From NCBI GenBank assembly GCA_900104855.1, contig FNSS01000001.1, positions 496,001 to 560,000 of the forward strand: a stretch of 64,000 nt of DNA. The letters are read 5' to 3'. A program made the translations under genes and the position numbers. Origin of the DNA: Rhizobiales bacterium GAS188. Its GTDB lineage: Bacteria > Pseudomonadota > Alphaproteobacteria > Rhizobiales > Beijerinckiaceae. This document shows, piece after piece, positions 7,898 through 15,560 of this stretch. The notes under the pieces are model-generated. The model saw nothing but the letters and a program-made list of their open reading frames with translations. It made no database searches and was not told the DNA's origin. Positions within the stretch are counted from its first letter, which is position 1; every line of letters begins with the position of its first letter.

Positions 7898-8698
7898 TCA
7901 ACGCGTGCCGCGCGCCAAGCCGAAGAACTCCATCATCATCTGCAACTGCCCGTCGAGCATATGACGCCCCGGCTGCACCTCGCACCCTTTCGCACTGGCC
8001 GCGGTCAGCAATGGCGTCATCTCATGTGCCATCACCACTTCGGCGACCAGCGTCGCGGGAGCCACCGAGGCAAGGCTGAAGGGCAGCTCGTCCTCGGCCC
8101 GCATGCCGAGCGCAGTGGCATTGACGGCGATGTCATGGCCTGACGCATCCTCGTCGCCCTGGGCCACGGTCAGGCGCGGATAGGCCGCTGCCAGGCGGGC
8201 GACGAGATCGGCTGCTTTCGCGGGGTTGCGGTTATGGATGGTGAGGGCGCTGGCTCCGATCGCTGCGAGCGCGAAAGCGAGCGCCTGCCCCGCCCCTCCG
8301 GCGCCTGCGATGAAGATGCGCTTGCCGGCGGGATCATGGCCCTTGGCTCGTAGGCCGGCGACGAAGCCGCAGCCGTCGAGCAGCGTGCCGGTGAAGCTGC
8401 CGTCTTGTTCCCGCCGTACCGTGTTGACGACGCCGACATGCGCGGCATCGCCCGCGAGCCTGTCGCTCAAGCGCTTCGCCTCCCCCTTATGGGGCATGGT
8501 GACGATGAAGCCGTCGAGATTGGCCATGGCCGCAAATCCGCCCCAGGCATCGTCGAGCCGCCCCTCCTTGACCTCGATCGCGAAACAGGCCGCGTCGATG
8601 CTGTGGCGCGCGAAATAGTCGTTGAAGACCATGGGCACCCGCACATGGGTGATGGGATCGCCGATGATGGCGTAAAGCCTTGTGGTTCCGCTGATCAT
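7898..8698 (-). CDS. Shikimate/quinate dehydrogenase-like protein (AroE family)
   Basis: A 266-residue AroE-fold protein. The catalytic Lys is present (VTMPHKG, Lys71), as are the Asn and Asp of the substrate site (VNTVRR; TLLDGCGF, Asp108) and the nucleotide motif AGAGGAGQALAFAL. The usual HS-x-SP element that holds the shikimate carboxylate reads HVRVP here, so both serines are replaced by valines (19 and 21). It is therefore unlikely to be the housekeeping AroE and more likely acts on a related catabolic substrate. It is the last gene of a four-gene minus-strand operon behind an ABC importer, six bases after the ATPase. Confidence 0.85.
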   Translation of the reverse strand: MISGTTRLYAIIGDPITHVRVPMVFNDYFARHSIDAACFAIEVKEGRLDDAWGGFAAMANLDGFIVTMPHKGEAKRLSDRLAGDAAHVGVVNTVRREQDGSFTGTLLDGCGFVAGLRAKGHDPAGKRIFIAGAGGAGQALAFALAAIGASALTIHNRNPAKAADLVARLAAAYPRLTVAQGDEDASGHDIAVNATALGMRAEDELPFSLASVAPATLVAEVVMAHEMTPLLTAASAKGCEVQPGRHMLDGQLQMMMEFFGLARGTR

Positions 8699-8704
8699 CT
8701 CGCC

Positions 8705-9529
8705 TCAATCGACCGCGCCGTCCGTGAAGAAATGGTGGCGGATCTTCTCGGTGATCTCGGTGAATTCCGGCTTCGCCATCAGGCTGAGGGGGCGAGGACG
8801 CGGGAGGCCGACATCATAGACCGCCTCGATCGAGCCCGGGCGCTGGCTCATCACCACCACGCGATCGGCGAGGAACACGGCTTCGGCGATCGAATGGGTG
8901 ATCAGCACCACGGTCTTGCGGGTCTCGAGCCAGATGCGTTGCAAACCGGCATTCATCTTCTCGCGCGTCATGGCGTCGAGCGCCCCGAAGGGCTCGTCCA
9001 TCAGGAGCAAGGACGGATCATGCACCAGCGCCCGGCAAATGGCGGCGCGCTGCTGCATGCCGCCCGAAAGCTGCCACGGATATTTGTCCTCGAAGCCTTC
9101 GAGGCCCGACGTCTTGATCAGGGCCTTGGCGCGCTCGACATAGGCGGCCTGGCGCAAGCCGCGCATCTCGATCTGCAACATGATGTTCGACATCACGCTG
9201 CGCCAGGCGAGCAGGACCGGCGTCTGGAAGACGATGCCGATATCGTCGGGCGGGCCGCGGACGCGCTTGCCTTCGAGCACGATCTCGCCGGCGCTCGGAG
9301 CCAAGAGGCCGGCGATCAGCTTGAGAAGCGTGCTCTTGCCGCAGCCCGACGGGCCGACGATGACGATGAACTCGCCCGCCTTGACGGTGAGATCGATGGG
9401 GTTGAGCGACCTCAGCGACCCATAGCTCTTCTCGACCGCGCGCAGCTCGATCAGGTTGCGCGGTCGCACCGGCATAGTCACGACGGTCGCGGCGGCAGAG
9501 ACGTCGTCACGCAGCCTCGCTGCCGTCAA
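8705..9529 (-). CDS. ABC transporter ATP-binding protein (SsuB/TauB type)
   Basis: A 274-residue nitrate/sulfonate/taurine-type ATPase. It has Walker A GPSGCGKSTLLKLIAGL, signature LSGGMQQRAAICRAL, Walker B LLLMDEPFGALDAMTRE and the switch ITHSIAEAV. Its first codons overlap the end of the binding-protein gene by 4 bases. The family core begins at LIELRAVEKSYG, so the first 25 residues are an extension. It works with the permease at 10530-11339. Confidence 0.92.
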   Translation of the reverse strand: MTAARLRDDVSAAATVVTMPVRPRNLIELRAVEKSYGSLRSLNPIDLTVKAGEFIVIVGPSGCGKSTLLKLIAGLLAPSAGEIVLEGKRVRGPPDDIGIVFQTPVLLAWRSVMSNIMLQIEMRGLRQAAYVERAKALIKTSGLEGFEDKYPWQLSGGMQQRAAICRALVHDPSLLLMDEPFGALDAMTREKMNAGLQRIWLETRKTVVLITHSIAEAVFLADRVVVMSQRPGSIEAVYDVGLPRPRPLSLMAKPEFTEITEKIRHHFFTDGAVD

Positions 9530-10503
9530 GGCAGGAACTCGTTGGTGTAGTATTTGTCGACCTCGCTCGTCTTGACCTCGACCCCACCATATTTCGCCAT
9601 GACGTCCATGGTCTCGGCGACATCCTCCTTGCTGGCGTGGAAGGGGCGGTCGCTCAGGGTGCGCTTGGTGTGCAGGAGCGGCATCGTCACCGCCCAGCTC
9701 GCGCTGACGGTCTCGACCTTGCCGGCCTTGGGCGCCGCCTTGAGCAGCGCCGCAACTGCCGCCGCCGGATCCTTCTGGGCGGCTTCGGCGGCGAGCGTCG
9801 AAGCGAGCATGAAGCGTTTGACGAGATCGGGCTTAGCGGTGATCGTATCCGTATTGGCGAACAGGCCGCCATTCACGGTGTTCACGCCGAAATCGCTGAA
9901 CAGCACCGCCTTGATCGGCTTGCCGGTCACCTCCTCGATGGTCGGCTTCTGATCGTTGATGTTGCCGAGCAGCAGATCGGCCTGGCCGTTCACCACGGCG
10001 TTGCGCTTGGTGGCGGCGTCGCCGGAGAGGATCTTGATCTCTCCCTCCGGGATGTTGTTCAGCTTCAGCAACACCGGCCAGATCTGCGAGAAGGAATCGC
10101 CCGGTGTCAGCACCACGGTCTTGCCGGGGAAATCCTTCGGCGCCTCGATGCCCTTGGCAGCAAAACCCATCGCCGACATGGGGCTCGTCTGCAACAGGAT
10201 GCCGACCGCCTTGACCGGAGTGCCCTTGGAGGCGGCCTTGATCATGGTGCCGATATCGGCATAGCCGAAGGTCGCGGAGCCGGCGCCGACCGCCTGCACG
10301 GTCACGCCCGAGCCTCGCCCCTCCTGGATCTCGAGCTCGATCCCCTGTTTGGCATAGATGCCGTCGGCGAGGCCGAGATAGAACGGGGCGTGCTCGCCAT
10401 AGGTGTACCAGTTCAAGAGCAGCGTCACCTTGTCGGCCGCGAGCGCATTGCCGGCGACCGACAAGAGGAGCCCCATCGCCAATAGGATCGATGTCCTGCG
10501 CAT
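9526..10503 (-). CDS. ABC transporter substrate-binding protein (NMT1/THI5-like)
   Basis: A 325-residue periplasmic protein. It has a signal peptide of about 22 residues (RRTSILLAMGLLLSVAGNALA, then AD) and the NMT1/SsuA-like start VTLLLNWYTYGEHAPFYLGLADGIY. In this superfamily the ligands include sulfonates, pyrimidine precursors and aromatic acids. The genes around it (AroE-like protein, ring-cleavage dioxygenase) suggest an aromatic or cyclohexane carboxylic acid, which is inference. Confidence 0.9.
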   Translation of the reverse strand: MRRTSILLAMGLLLSVAGNALAADKVTLLLNWYTYGEHAPFYLGLADGIYAKQGIELEIQEGRGSGVTVQAVGAGSATFGYADIGTMIKAASKGTPVKAVGILLQTSPMSAMGFAAKGIEAPKDFPGKTVVLTPGDSFSQIWPVLLKLNNIPEGEIKILSGDAATKRNAVVNGQADLLLGNINDQKPTIEEVTGKPIKAVLFSDFGVNTVNGGLFANTDTITAKPDLVKRFMLASTLAAEAAQKDPAAAVAALLKAAPKAGKVETVSASWAVTMPLLHTKRTLSDRPFHASKEDVAETMDVMAKYGGVEVKTSEVDKYYTNEFLP

Positions 10504-10529
10504 CTCACTCCCCGTTTGTTGTTCTGGTG

Positions 10530-11339
10530 TCAGAGCGTCAATGCCGCGAGCCTATCGGATCGCTGCGAGGCGTGCCAGGGAATGGCCAGCCGCTCGGCGA
10601 TGTCGATCAAGGTGAACAGCAAGACGCCGAGCATCGAGAGCAGGAACAGCGCCGCGAACATCAAGGGCAGATCGAAATTGCCGTTGGCGATCTGCAGCAG
10701 GTAGCCGATGCCGGAATTCGAGCCCACGAATTCGCCGACGACCGCACCCACGACGCAGAGCGTGATCGAGACTTTCAGGCCCCCGAATATGCTCGGCAAG
10801 GCGCTGGGCAGCCTGATCTTCACGAAGGCCGCGAGCGCCGAGGCTTTCATGGAGCGCGCGAGATCCAGCACTTCGGGCTCGATCGATTTCAGCCCGATGA
10901 CGGTCGCGACCACGATCGGGAAGAAGCCGAGCAAGAAGGCGACCACCACCTTGGGCAAAATGCCGAAACCGAACCAGACGACGAAGAGCGGCGCCACCGC
11001 GACTTTCGGAACGCTCTGGGAGAAGACCAGGATCGGATAGACGAGGCTCTCGACGAGCCGCGAGGACACGACCGCGACGCCGAGCGGCACGCCGAAGAGG
11101 ACGCTGAGCGCGAAGCCGCCGAGCGTCGCATAGGTGGTCACCAGCGTCTCGCGCCACAGGCGCGGCCATTCGCTGACGAGCTGGCCTGCGACGGAGGATG
11201 GCGTCGGCAAGAGATAGGGCGGGATCTTGAACAGCGACACGCTGAGCTGCCAGAGGATGAAGACGACAACGATGACGAATACCGGGCGCAGCGGATCGGA
11301 ACTCAGGAACGCCATGATCCTGGCGCGGCCACCGCTCAT
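10530..11339 (-). CDS. ABC transporter permease (SsuC/TauC type)
   Basis: A 269-residue permease with about six membrane helices. The cytoplasmic loop MKASALAAFVKIRLPSALPS corresponds to the EAA motif. The ATG at 11339 is preceded by a strong GGAGGG (11343-11348); an earlier in-frame ATG at 11366 lacks such a site. First gene of the minus-strand operon permease, binding protein, ATPase, AroE-like protein. Confidence 0.9.
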   Translation of the reverse strand: MSGGRARIMAFLSSDPLRPVFVIVVVFILWQLSVSLFKIPPYLLPTPSSVAGQLVSEWPRLWRETLVTTYATLGGFALSVLFGVPLGVAVVSSRLVESLVYPILVFSQSVPKVAVAPLFVVWFGFGILPKVVVAFLLGFFPIVVATVIGLKSIEPEVLDLARSMKASALAAFVKIRLPSALPSIFGGLKVSITLCVVGAVVGEFVGSNSGIGYLLQIANGNFDLPLMFAALFLLSMLGVLLFTLIDIAERLAIPWHASQRSDRLAALTL

Positions 11340-11432
11340 CGTTCCCTCCGCCAAAATGCGTCGCACCGAGCGCCTCGGCGTTTTGCCCCAAGCTCCTCCG
11401 CGTCGGTCTCCCCGGCGATGTCCGGGTTGTCA

Positions 11433-11450
11433 TGTAACCATATAGTTACA
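11433..11450. promoter_or_regulatory. 18-bp dyad, candidate operator of importer operon
   Basis: TGTAACCATATAGTTACA has perfect 6-bp arms (TGTAAC and GTTACA) and a nearly symmetric AT-rich centre. It lies about 94 bases upstream of the permease start. The form fits GntR- or TetR-family operators. No matching regulator is encoded next to it. Confidence 0.5.
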
Positions 11451-11700
11451 GCCGCTCAGGTGATTGTCAAACACGCCCGAGCGCGGGTAATCGCCGCTTT
11501 TTCAGGCACACTCGGTGTCATGAGCCGGTCTCTCTTCGCGTCCTTTGGCGTCGTCCGACCGAAGCCCGAAGCCGCCCGCGCAGGGCCATGGTTCGCGATC
11601 GGACGCGATCCGAGACCTCTGCGGAACTTAACCTTCGCTGTCGTACGGAGCGAAAGAATGACGCGAAGGTCTCGCAGCACCGCGAACTGCCCGCTGGCAT

Positions 11701-11729
11701 TTGACAAATCCGCTCTCGGATCCTAATTT
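11701..11729 (+). promoter_or_regulatory. Consensus-like sigma70 promoter of dioxygenase gene
   Basis: TTGACA (11701-11706) is a perfect -35 hexamer, followed after 17 bases by TAATTT (11724-11729). Predicted transcription starts near 11736, inside the adjoining LacI-type dyad. Confidence 0.65.
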
Positions 11730-11730
11730 A

Positions 11731-11744
11731 TGCAAACGATTGCA
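11731..11744. promoter_or_regulatory. LacI-type operator at the dioxygenase promoter
   Basis: TGCAAACGATTGCA has 5-bp arms TGCAA/TTGCA around a CG-containing centre. It overlaps the predicted transcription start just downstream of the -10 box, an ideal repression position. It matches the operator at 1341-1354 at 11 of 14 positions. Confidence 0.6.
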
Positions 11745-11754
11745 GGAACCGACT

Positions 11755-12645
11755 ATGATCATCGACAACGAAGCTTCCGTCACGCCGGCAGTACTCGAGG
11801 CCATGGCGCAGGCGCCCGATGCGCGGCTGCGCGAGATCATGGCGTCGCTGGTGCGGCATCTGCATGATTTTGCACGCGAGGTCCGCCTGACCGAGGAGGA
11901 ATGGGACATCGGCATGGATGCGCTCAACCGCATCGGCAAGGCGACGAACGACACGCATAATGAGGGTATCTTGTTCTCGGACGCGATCGGCTTCTCGACC
12001 TTGGTGTGCCTGCTCAACAACGGGCAGAATGGCGCGACGGAGACGGCCTCGGCGCTGCTCGGCCCCTTCTGGCGCAAGAACTCGCCGCGCACCGAGAATG
12101 GCGGCTCGATCCTGCGTTCGCAAACGCCGGGCCCTGCCCTCTTCGCTTCGTGCCGCATCCGCGATCCGCAGGGGCGCCCGCTCGCCGGCGTCGAGGTCGA
12201 TGTCTGGCAATCCTCGCCGGTCGGCCTCTACGAGAACCAGGACCCGCAGCAGGCCGACATGAACCTGCGCGGCAAGTTCACCACCGACGCCGAGGGCCGC
12301 TTCTGGTTCCGCTCGGTCAAGCCGGCCGGCTATCCGGTGCCGACCGGCGGCCCGGTCGGCGACATGCTGCGCGCCCAGCGCCGCCACGAGTTCCGCCCGG
12401 CCCATCTGCATTTCCTGGCTTTCAAGCAAGGCTTCAAGACGCTGATCACCCAGGTCTTCGTCGACGACGATGAGCGCCTCGAGACCGATGTCGTGTTCGG
12501 CGTGACCCAACATCTGATCGGCGATTATCGCCGCCATGACGAAGCAGCGGCGGCCGCGGACGTCACGCCGCCTTGGTACAGCCTCGACTACGAGTTCGTG
12601 ATGGAACCGGGCGAAGCAAAGCTCCCCAACCCGCCGATCAAGTGA
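11755..12645 (+). CDS. Intradiol ring-cleavage dioxygenase (hydroxyquinol/catechol 1,2-type)
   Basis: A 296-residue non-haem Fe(III) dioxygenase. Residues 20-95 form the helical N-terminal dioxygenase domain and 125-270 the beta-sandwich catalytic domain. The four expected iron ligands are visible: Tyr159 (GLYENQD), Tyr193 (AGYPVPTGG), His217 and His219 (RPAHLHF). The N-terminal domain (HDFAREVRLTEEEW) most resembles hydroxyquinol or chlorocatechol 1,2-dioxygenases. It would open a catechol-type ring between the hydroxyls in the cytoplasm. The ATG at 11755 follows AGGA and its own promoter. No maleylacetate reductase or muconate cycloisomerase is nearby. Confidence 0.9.
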   Translation: MIIDNEASVTPAVLEAMAQAPDARLREIMASLVRHLHDFAREVRLTEEEWDIGMDALNRIGKATNDTHNEGILFSDAIGFSTLVCLLNNGQNGATETASALLGPFWRKNSPRTENGGSILRSQTPGPALFASCRIRDPQGRPLAGVEVDVWQSSPVGLYENQDPQQADMNLRGKFTTDAEGRFWFRSVKPAGYPVPTGGPVGDMLRAQRRHEFRPAHLHFLAFKQGFKTLITQVFVDDDERLETDVVFGVTQHLIGDYRRHDEAAAAADVTPPWYSLDYEFVMEPGEAKLPNPPIK

Positions 12646-12663
12646 CGATCATTGCTCGTCGTC

Positions 12664-12720
12664 TTTTGATATCGCATCATTTGCTCCGAAAGACGGAAGA
12701 CCGCTCTTCGAGAATGACGC
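12664..12720. repeat. Palindromic intergenic repeat, copy A
   Basis: This 57-bp element starts TTTTGATATCGCATCATTT and ends with a degenerate hairpin (CCGAAAGACGG through CTCTTCGAGAATGACGC). It is clearly related to the 56-bp element at 17475-17530. Both resemble the palindromic intergenic elements (RIME-like) scattered in rhizobial genomes, by recollection. Confidence 0.7.
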
Positions 12721-12745
12721 CGGGACTCACGCCACAGGATTGCCA

Positions 12746-13507
12746 ATGACCTATCCCCGTTCGCTTACCGGCAAGGCGGCGCTCGTCATCGGCGGCGCGG
12801 GTGGCATCGGGGCCGCGACCGCGCGGCTGCTGGCCGAAGCCGGCGCCAGGACCGCCATCACGCATCGCCAGGGCAGCGGCAAGGCCGAGGCGGCCCATGC
12901 GATCCTCGCCGGCCTGCCGGGCGAGGGCCATAAGGCCTTCCCGGCCGATGTCGCGGACACCGCCTCGCTTCTCGCATTGCGCGACGAGATCCAGGCCGCG
13001 TTCGGCAGGCTCGACATCCTGGTCAATACTTCAGGCTTCACCAAGCCGATCCCGCATGACGATCTCGAGGCGCTGGACGACGCCTTCATCGACCGCATGT
13101 TCGAGGTCAATTGGCGCGGCCAATTCGCGGCGATCCGCACCTTCGTGCCCATGCTGAAGGCCACGGGCGACGGGCTGATCGTCTCGGTCTCCTCGATCTC
13201 CGGCATCACCGGCAGCGGCTCGAACATCGCCTATTGCGCCACCAAGGCTGGCATCGACGTGATGACGAAATCGCTGGCGCGCGTGCTGGCGCCGCAAGTG
13301 CGCGTGCTCGGCGTCGCACCCGGCGCCGTCGATACCAGCTTCGTGCCGGGGCGCGGCGCCGAGTTCAACGCCAAGGCGGCCGCGACCACGCCCATGAAGC
13401 GCATTGCGCTCGCAGAGGATGTGGCGGCCGCGATCCTCGCCTGCGCCACTCATCTCGGCTTCGCCACCGGCACCACGATTCTGGTCGATGGCGGCCGTTC
13501 GCTCTGA
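12746..13507 (+). CDS. SDR-family NAD(P)-dependent oxidoreductase
   Basis: A 253-residue short-chain dehydrogenase. It has the cofactor motif GGAGGIGAATARLLAEAG, the NTSG element in place of NNAG, catalytic Ser in SVSSISGITG, the YCATK active-site Tyr/Lys, and the C-terminal ILVDGGRSL. The ATG at 12746 is used; an in-frame TTG lies six bases upstream. Next to a beta-keto-acid cleavage enzyme, it may oxidise a beta-hydroxy acid to the beta-keto substrate of that enzyme, which is inference. Confidence 0.9.
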   Translation: MTYPRSLTGKAALVIGGAGGIGAATARLLAEAGARTAITHRQGSGKAEAAHAILAGLPGEGHKAFPADVADTASLLALRDEIQAAFGRLDILVNTSGFTKPIPHDDLEALDDAFIDRMFEVNWRGQFAAIRTFVPMLKATGDGLIVSVSSISGITGSGSNIAYCATKAGIDVMTKSLARVLAPQVRVLGVAPGAVDTSFVPGRGAEFNAKAAATTPMKRIALAEDVAAAILACATHLGFATGTTILVDGGRSL

Positions 13508-13535
13508 GCCGATCGCAACAGAGAGGATCGCAGCC

Positions 13536-14447
13536 ATGCGCAGACCGCTCGAGAAAGTCATCATCACTTGCGCGGTGACCGGCAACCTGACGACGCCGGA
13601 TCAGACGCCGCATCTGCCGATCACACCTCAAGAGATCGCCGATGCCTGTCTCGGCGCAGCCGAGGCCGGCGCCGCCATCACGCATATCCATGTGCGCGAG
13701 CCTGCGACCGGCAAGCCGTCGATGGAGATCGGCTATTACCGCGAAGTGGTCGAGCGCATCCGCGCCCGGAACACGCAGCTGATCCTCAACCTGACGACGG
13801 GGCCGGGCGGACGTTTCGTGCCGTCACCCGACGATCCCAAGATAGCGGCGCCCGGCACCACGCTGATCACGCCCGAGAAGCGCGTCGAGCATATCGCGTT
13901 GCTGAAGCCCGAGATCTGCACGCTCGACCTCAACACCATGAATTCCGGCGGGCAGGTGGTCATCAACACGCCGGGCAATGTGCGGCGCATGGCCAAGGTG
14001 ATCCGCGCGGCGGGCGTCAAGCCGGAGATCGAGTTGTTCGATTCCGGCGACATCGCGCTGATGCAGGATCTTCTCAAGGACGGCACTCTATCCGGGCCGG
14101 TGCTCTGCTCCTTCGTGCTCGGCGTCGCCTATGGCTTCCAGCCGAGCCCGGAAACGGTTCTCTATGCCCGCAATCTGCTGCCGCCGGACGCCGCCTTCAC
14201 GACCATCGGCATCGGCCGCTCGGCCTTCACCATGGTGGCGCAATCCTATCTCGCCGGCGGCCATGTCAGGGTCGGCCTCGAGGACGCGGTCTACCTCGCC
14301 AAGGGCATGCTCGCTGCGTCGAACGCCGTGATGGTCGAAAAGGCGCGCCGCATCGTCGAGGATCTCGGCGGCCAGATCGCCACGCCCCGCGAAGCCCGCG
14401 AGATCATCGGGCTGCCCGCCCGTCTCGCCGGCTCCAAGGCCGCCTGA
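13536..14447 (+). CDS. Beta-keto acid cleavage enzyme (BKACE, DUF849)
   Basis: A 303-residue TIM-barrel enzyme of the BKACE family, which condenses a beta-keto acid with acetyl-CoA and splits it into acetoacetate and a new CoA ester. The N-terminal KVIITCAVTGNLTTP, the metal-binding THIHVREP, LNLTTGPGG and the C-terminal IGIGRSAFTMVAQSYLAGGHVRVGLEDAVYL are all diagnostic. The ATG at 13536 has GAGAGGA eight bases upstream. The substrate cannot be assigned; the SDR upstream and reductase downstream look like pathway partners. Confidence 0.92.
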   Translation: MRRPLEKVIITCAVTGNLTTPDQTPHLPITPQEIADACLGAAEAGAAITHIHVREPATGKPSMEIGYYREVVERIRARNTQLILNLTTGPGGRFVPSPDDPKIAAPGTTLITPEKRVEHIALLKPEICTLDLNTMNSGGQVVINTPGNVRRMAKVIRAAGVKPEIELFDSGDIALMQDLLKDGTLSGPVLCSFVLGVAYGFQPSPETVLYARNLLPPDAAFTTIGIGRSAFTMVAQSYLAGGHVRVGLEDAVYLAKGMLAASNAVMVEKARRIVEDLGGQIATPREAREIIGLPARLAGSKAA

Positions 14448-14463
14448 GCGCGAAGCGGAGAGG

Positions 14464-15498
14464 ATGATGACGCTTGCCGAACGCCAGACGCAGCTGCCGG
14501 CCGATGCCGTCGAGGCGAGCTGCGTCCGCCTCGACGCCAAGGCGAGCGAGGTCGCGGCCATCGATGCGCGCCTGGAGCGGCTGCACCTCGCGCGGGCCGA
14601 GCCGGCCGATGCGCTGGTCGAGATCGGCGCGGCGGCTGTCAATCCTTCCGATGTCAAGGCCGCGATCGGCATGATGCCTTATGCGGTGTTCCCGCGCACG
14701 CCGGGCCGAGATTTCGCCGGCACCGTGATCGCGGGGCCAAGCGAGCTCCTGGGCGTCGAAGTGTTCGGCTCCTCGGGCGATCTCGGCATCAGGCGCGACG
14801 GCACGCATGCGACGCATCTCGTGGTGGAGGCGCAAGCCCTGGTGCGCAAGCCCGCCAATATCGGCCTCGCGGAAGCTGCCGGCATCGGCGTGCCCTTCGT
14901 CACCGCGCTCGAAGGCTATCGGCGGGCCGGCATGCCCAAGCCCGGCGAGATCGTGCTGGTCATGGGGCTCAACGGCAAGGTCGGCCAGGCGGCAGCCCAG
15001 ATCGCAGCCTGGCGCGGCGCGACCGTCATCGGCGTGGTGCGCAAGGCCGAACCCTATGCGGGCCATGCGAATGCACCCGTCGCCGTCATCGACGCCTCGG
15101 CAGGCGATGTCGCCGCGCGGCTGCGTGAGATCACCGGCGGCAAGGGGGCGGACATCGTCTTCAACACCGTCGGCGATCCCTATTTCCAGGACGCGCATCG
15201 CTCGCTCGCGGTGCTCGGCCGCCAGATCCTGATCGCCGCCGTCGACAAGCTGGTGCAGTTCAACATCTTCGAGTTCTATCGCGGGCGCCACACTTATGTC
15301 GGCGTCGACACGCTCGCTTTGTCCTCGGTCGCGGCCGCCGATATCCTGCGCGAGCTCGCGCCCGGCTTCGCCAGCGGCGAACTCAAGCCCTTCCCGATCG
15401 AGAAGAAGGCTGTCTTTGCCCTCGCTGAGGCGAAGCAAGCCTATGAGGCGGTGATGGCCTCCTCGCGCGACCGCGTCATCCTCGACCCGAAACGATGA
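14464..15498 (+). CDS. Zinc-independent MDR-family oxidoreductase (quinone oxidoreductase-like)
   Basis: A 344-residue medium-chain dehydrogenase/reductase. The GroES-like N-terminal half contains VNPSDVKAAIGMMPYAVFPRTPGRDFAGTV; the nucleotide-binding half has VMGLNGKVGQAAAQIAAWRGA. The cysteine/histidine zinc ligands of true alcohol dehydrogenases are absent, which points to an enoyl/quinone reductase with NADPH. It starts with ATGATG 17 bases after the BKACE stop, behind GGAGAGG, and belongs to the same operon. Confidence 0.88.
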   Translation: MMTLAERQTQLPADAVEASCVRLDAKASEVAAIDARLERLHLARAEPADALVEIGAAAVNPSDVKAAIGMMPYAVFPRTPGRDFAGTVIAGPSELLGVEVFGSSGDLGIRRDGTHATHLVVEAQALVRKPANIGLAEAAGIGVPFVTALEGYRRAGMPKPGEIVLVMGLNGKVGQAAAQIAAWRGATVIGVVRKAEPYAGHANAPVAVIDASAGDVAARLREITGGKGADIVFNTVGDPYFQDAHRSLAVLGRQILIAAVDKLVQFNIFEFYRGRHTYVGVDTLALSSVAAADILRELAPGFASGELKPFPIEKKAVFALAEAKQAYEAVMASSRDRVILDPKR

Positions 15499-15560
15499 AA
15501 TAGCACCGCGCGGCCGGCCACGCCGAGGCCGAGCCATAAGAGCGAAGGGAGGGGCCTGCC

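Larger units (their letters stand above)
11340..11754. promoter_or_regulatory. Divergent control region between importer and dioxygenase operons
   Basis: This 415-base region has no convincing gene. It separates the minus-strand importer operon from the plus-strand dioxygenase gene. It contains an 18-bp dyad at 11433-11450 on the importer side and a consensus-like promoter with a LacI-type dyad on the dioxygenase side, each listed separately. Confidence 0.7.

Noticed and set aside
8405-9550. Plus-strand frame of 381 codons opposite the SsuB-type ATPase
   Set aside because: The ATPase on the minus strand has all nucleotide-binding motifs; the opposite frame shows only low-complexity His/Asp/Arg-rich sequence.
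10491-11726. Plus-strand frame of 411 codons opposite the permease
   Set aside because: Composition is dominated by Asp, Glu, Arg and His with no motif; the minus strand encodes a clear membrane permease.
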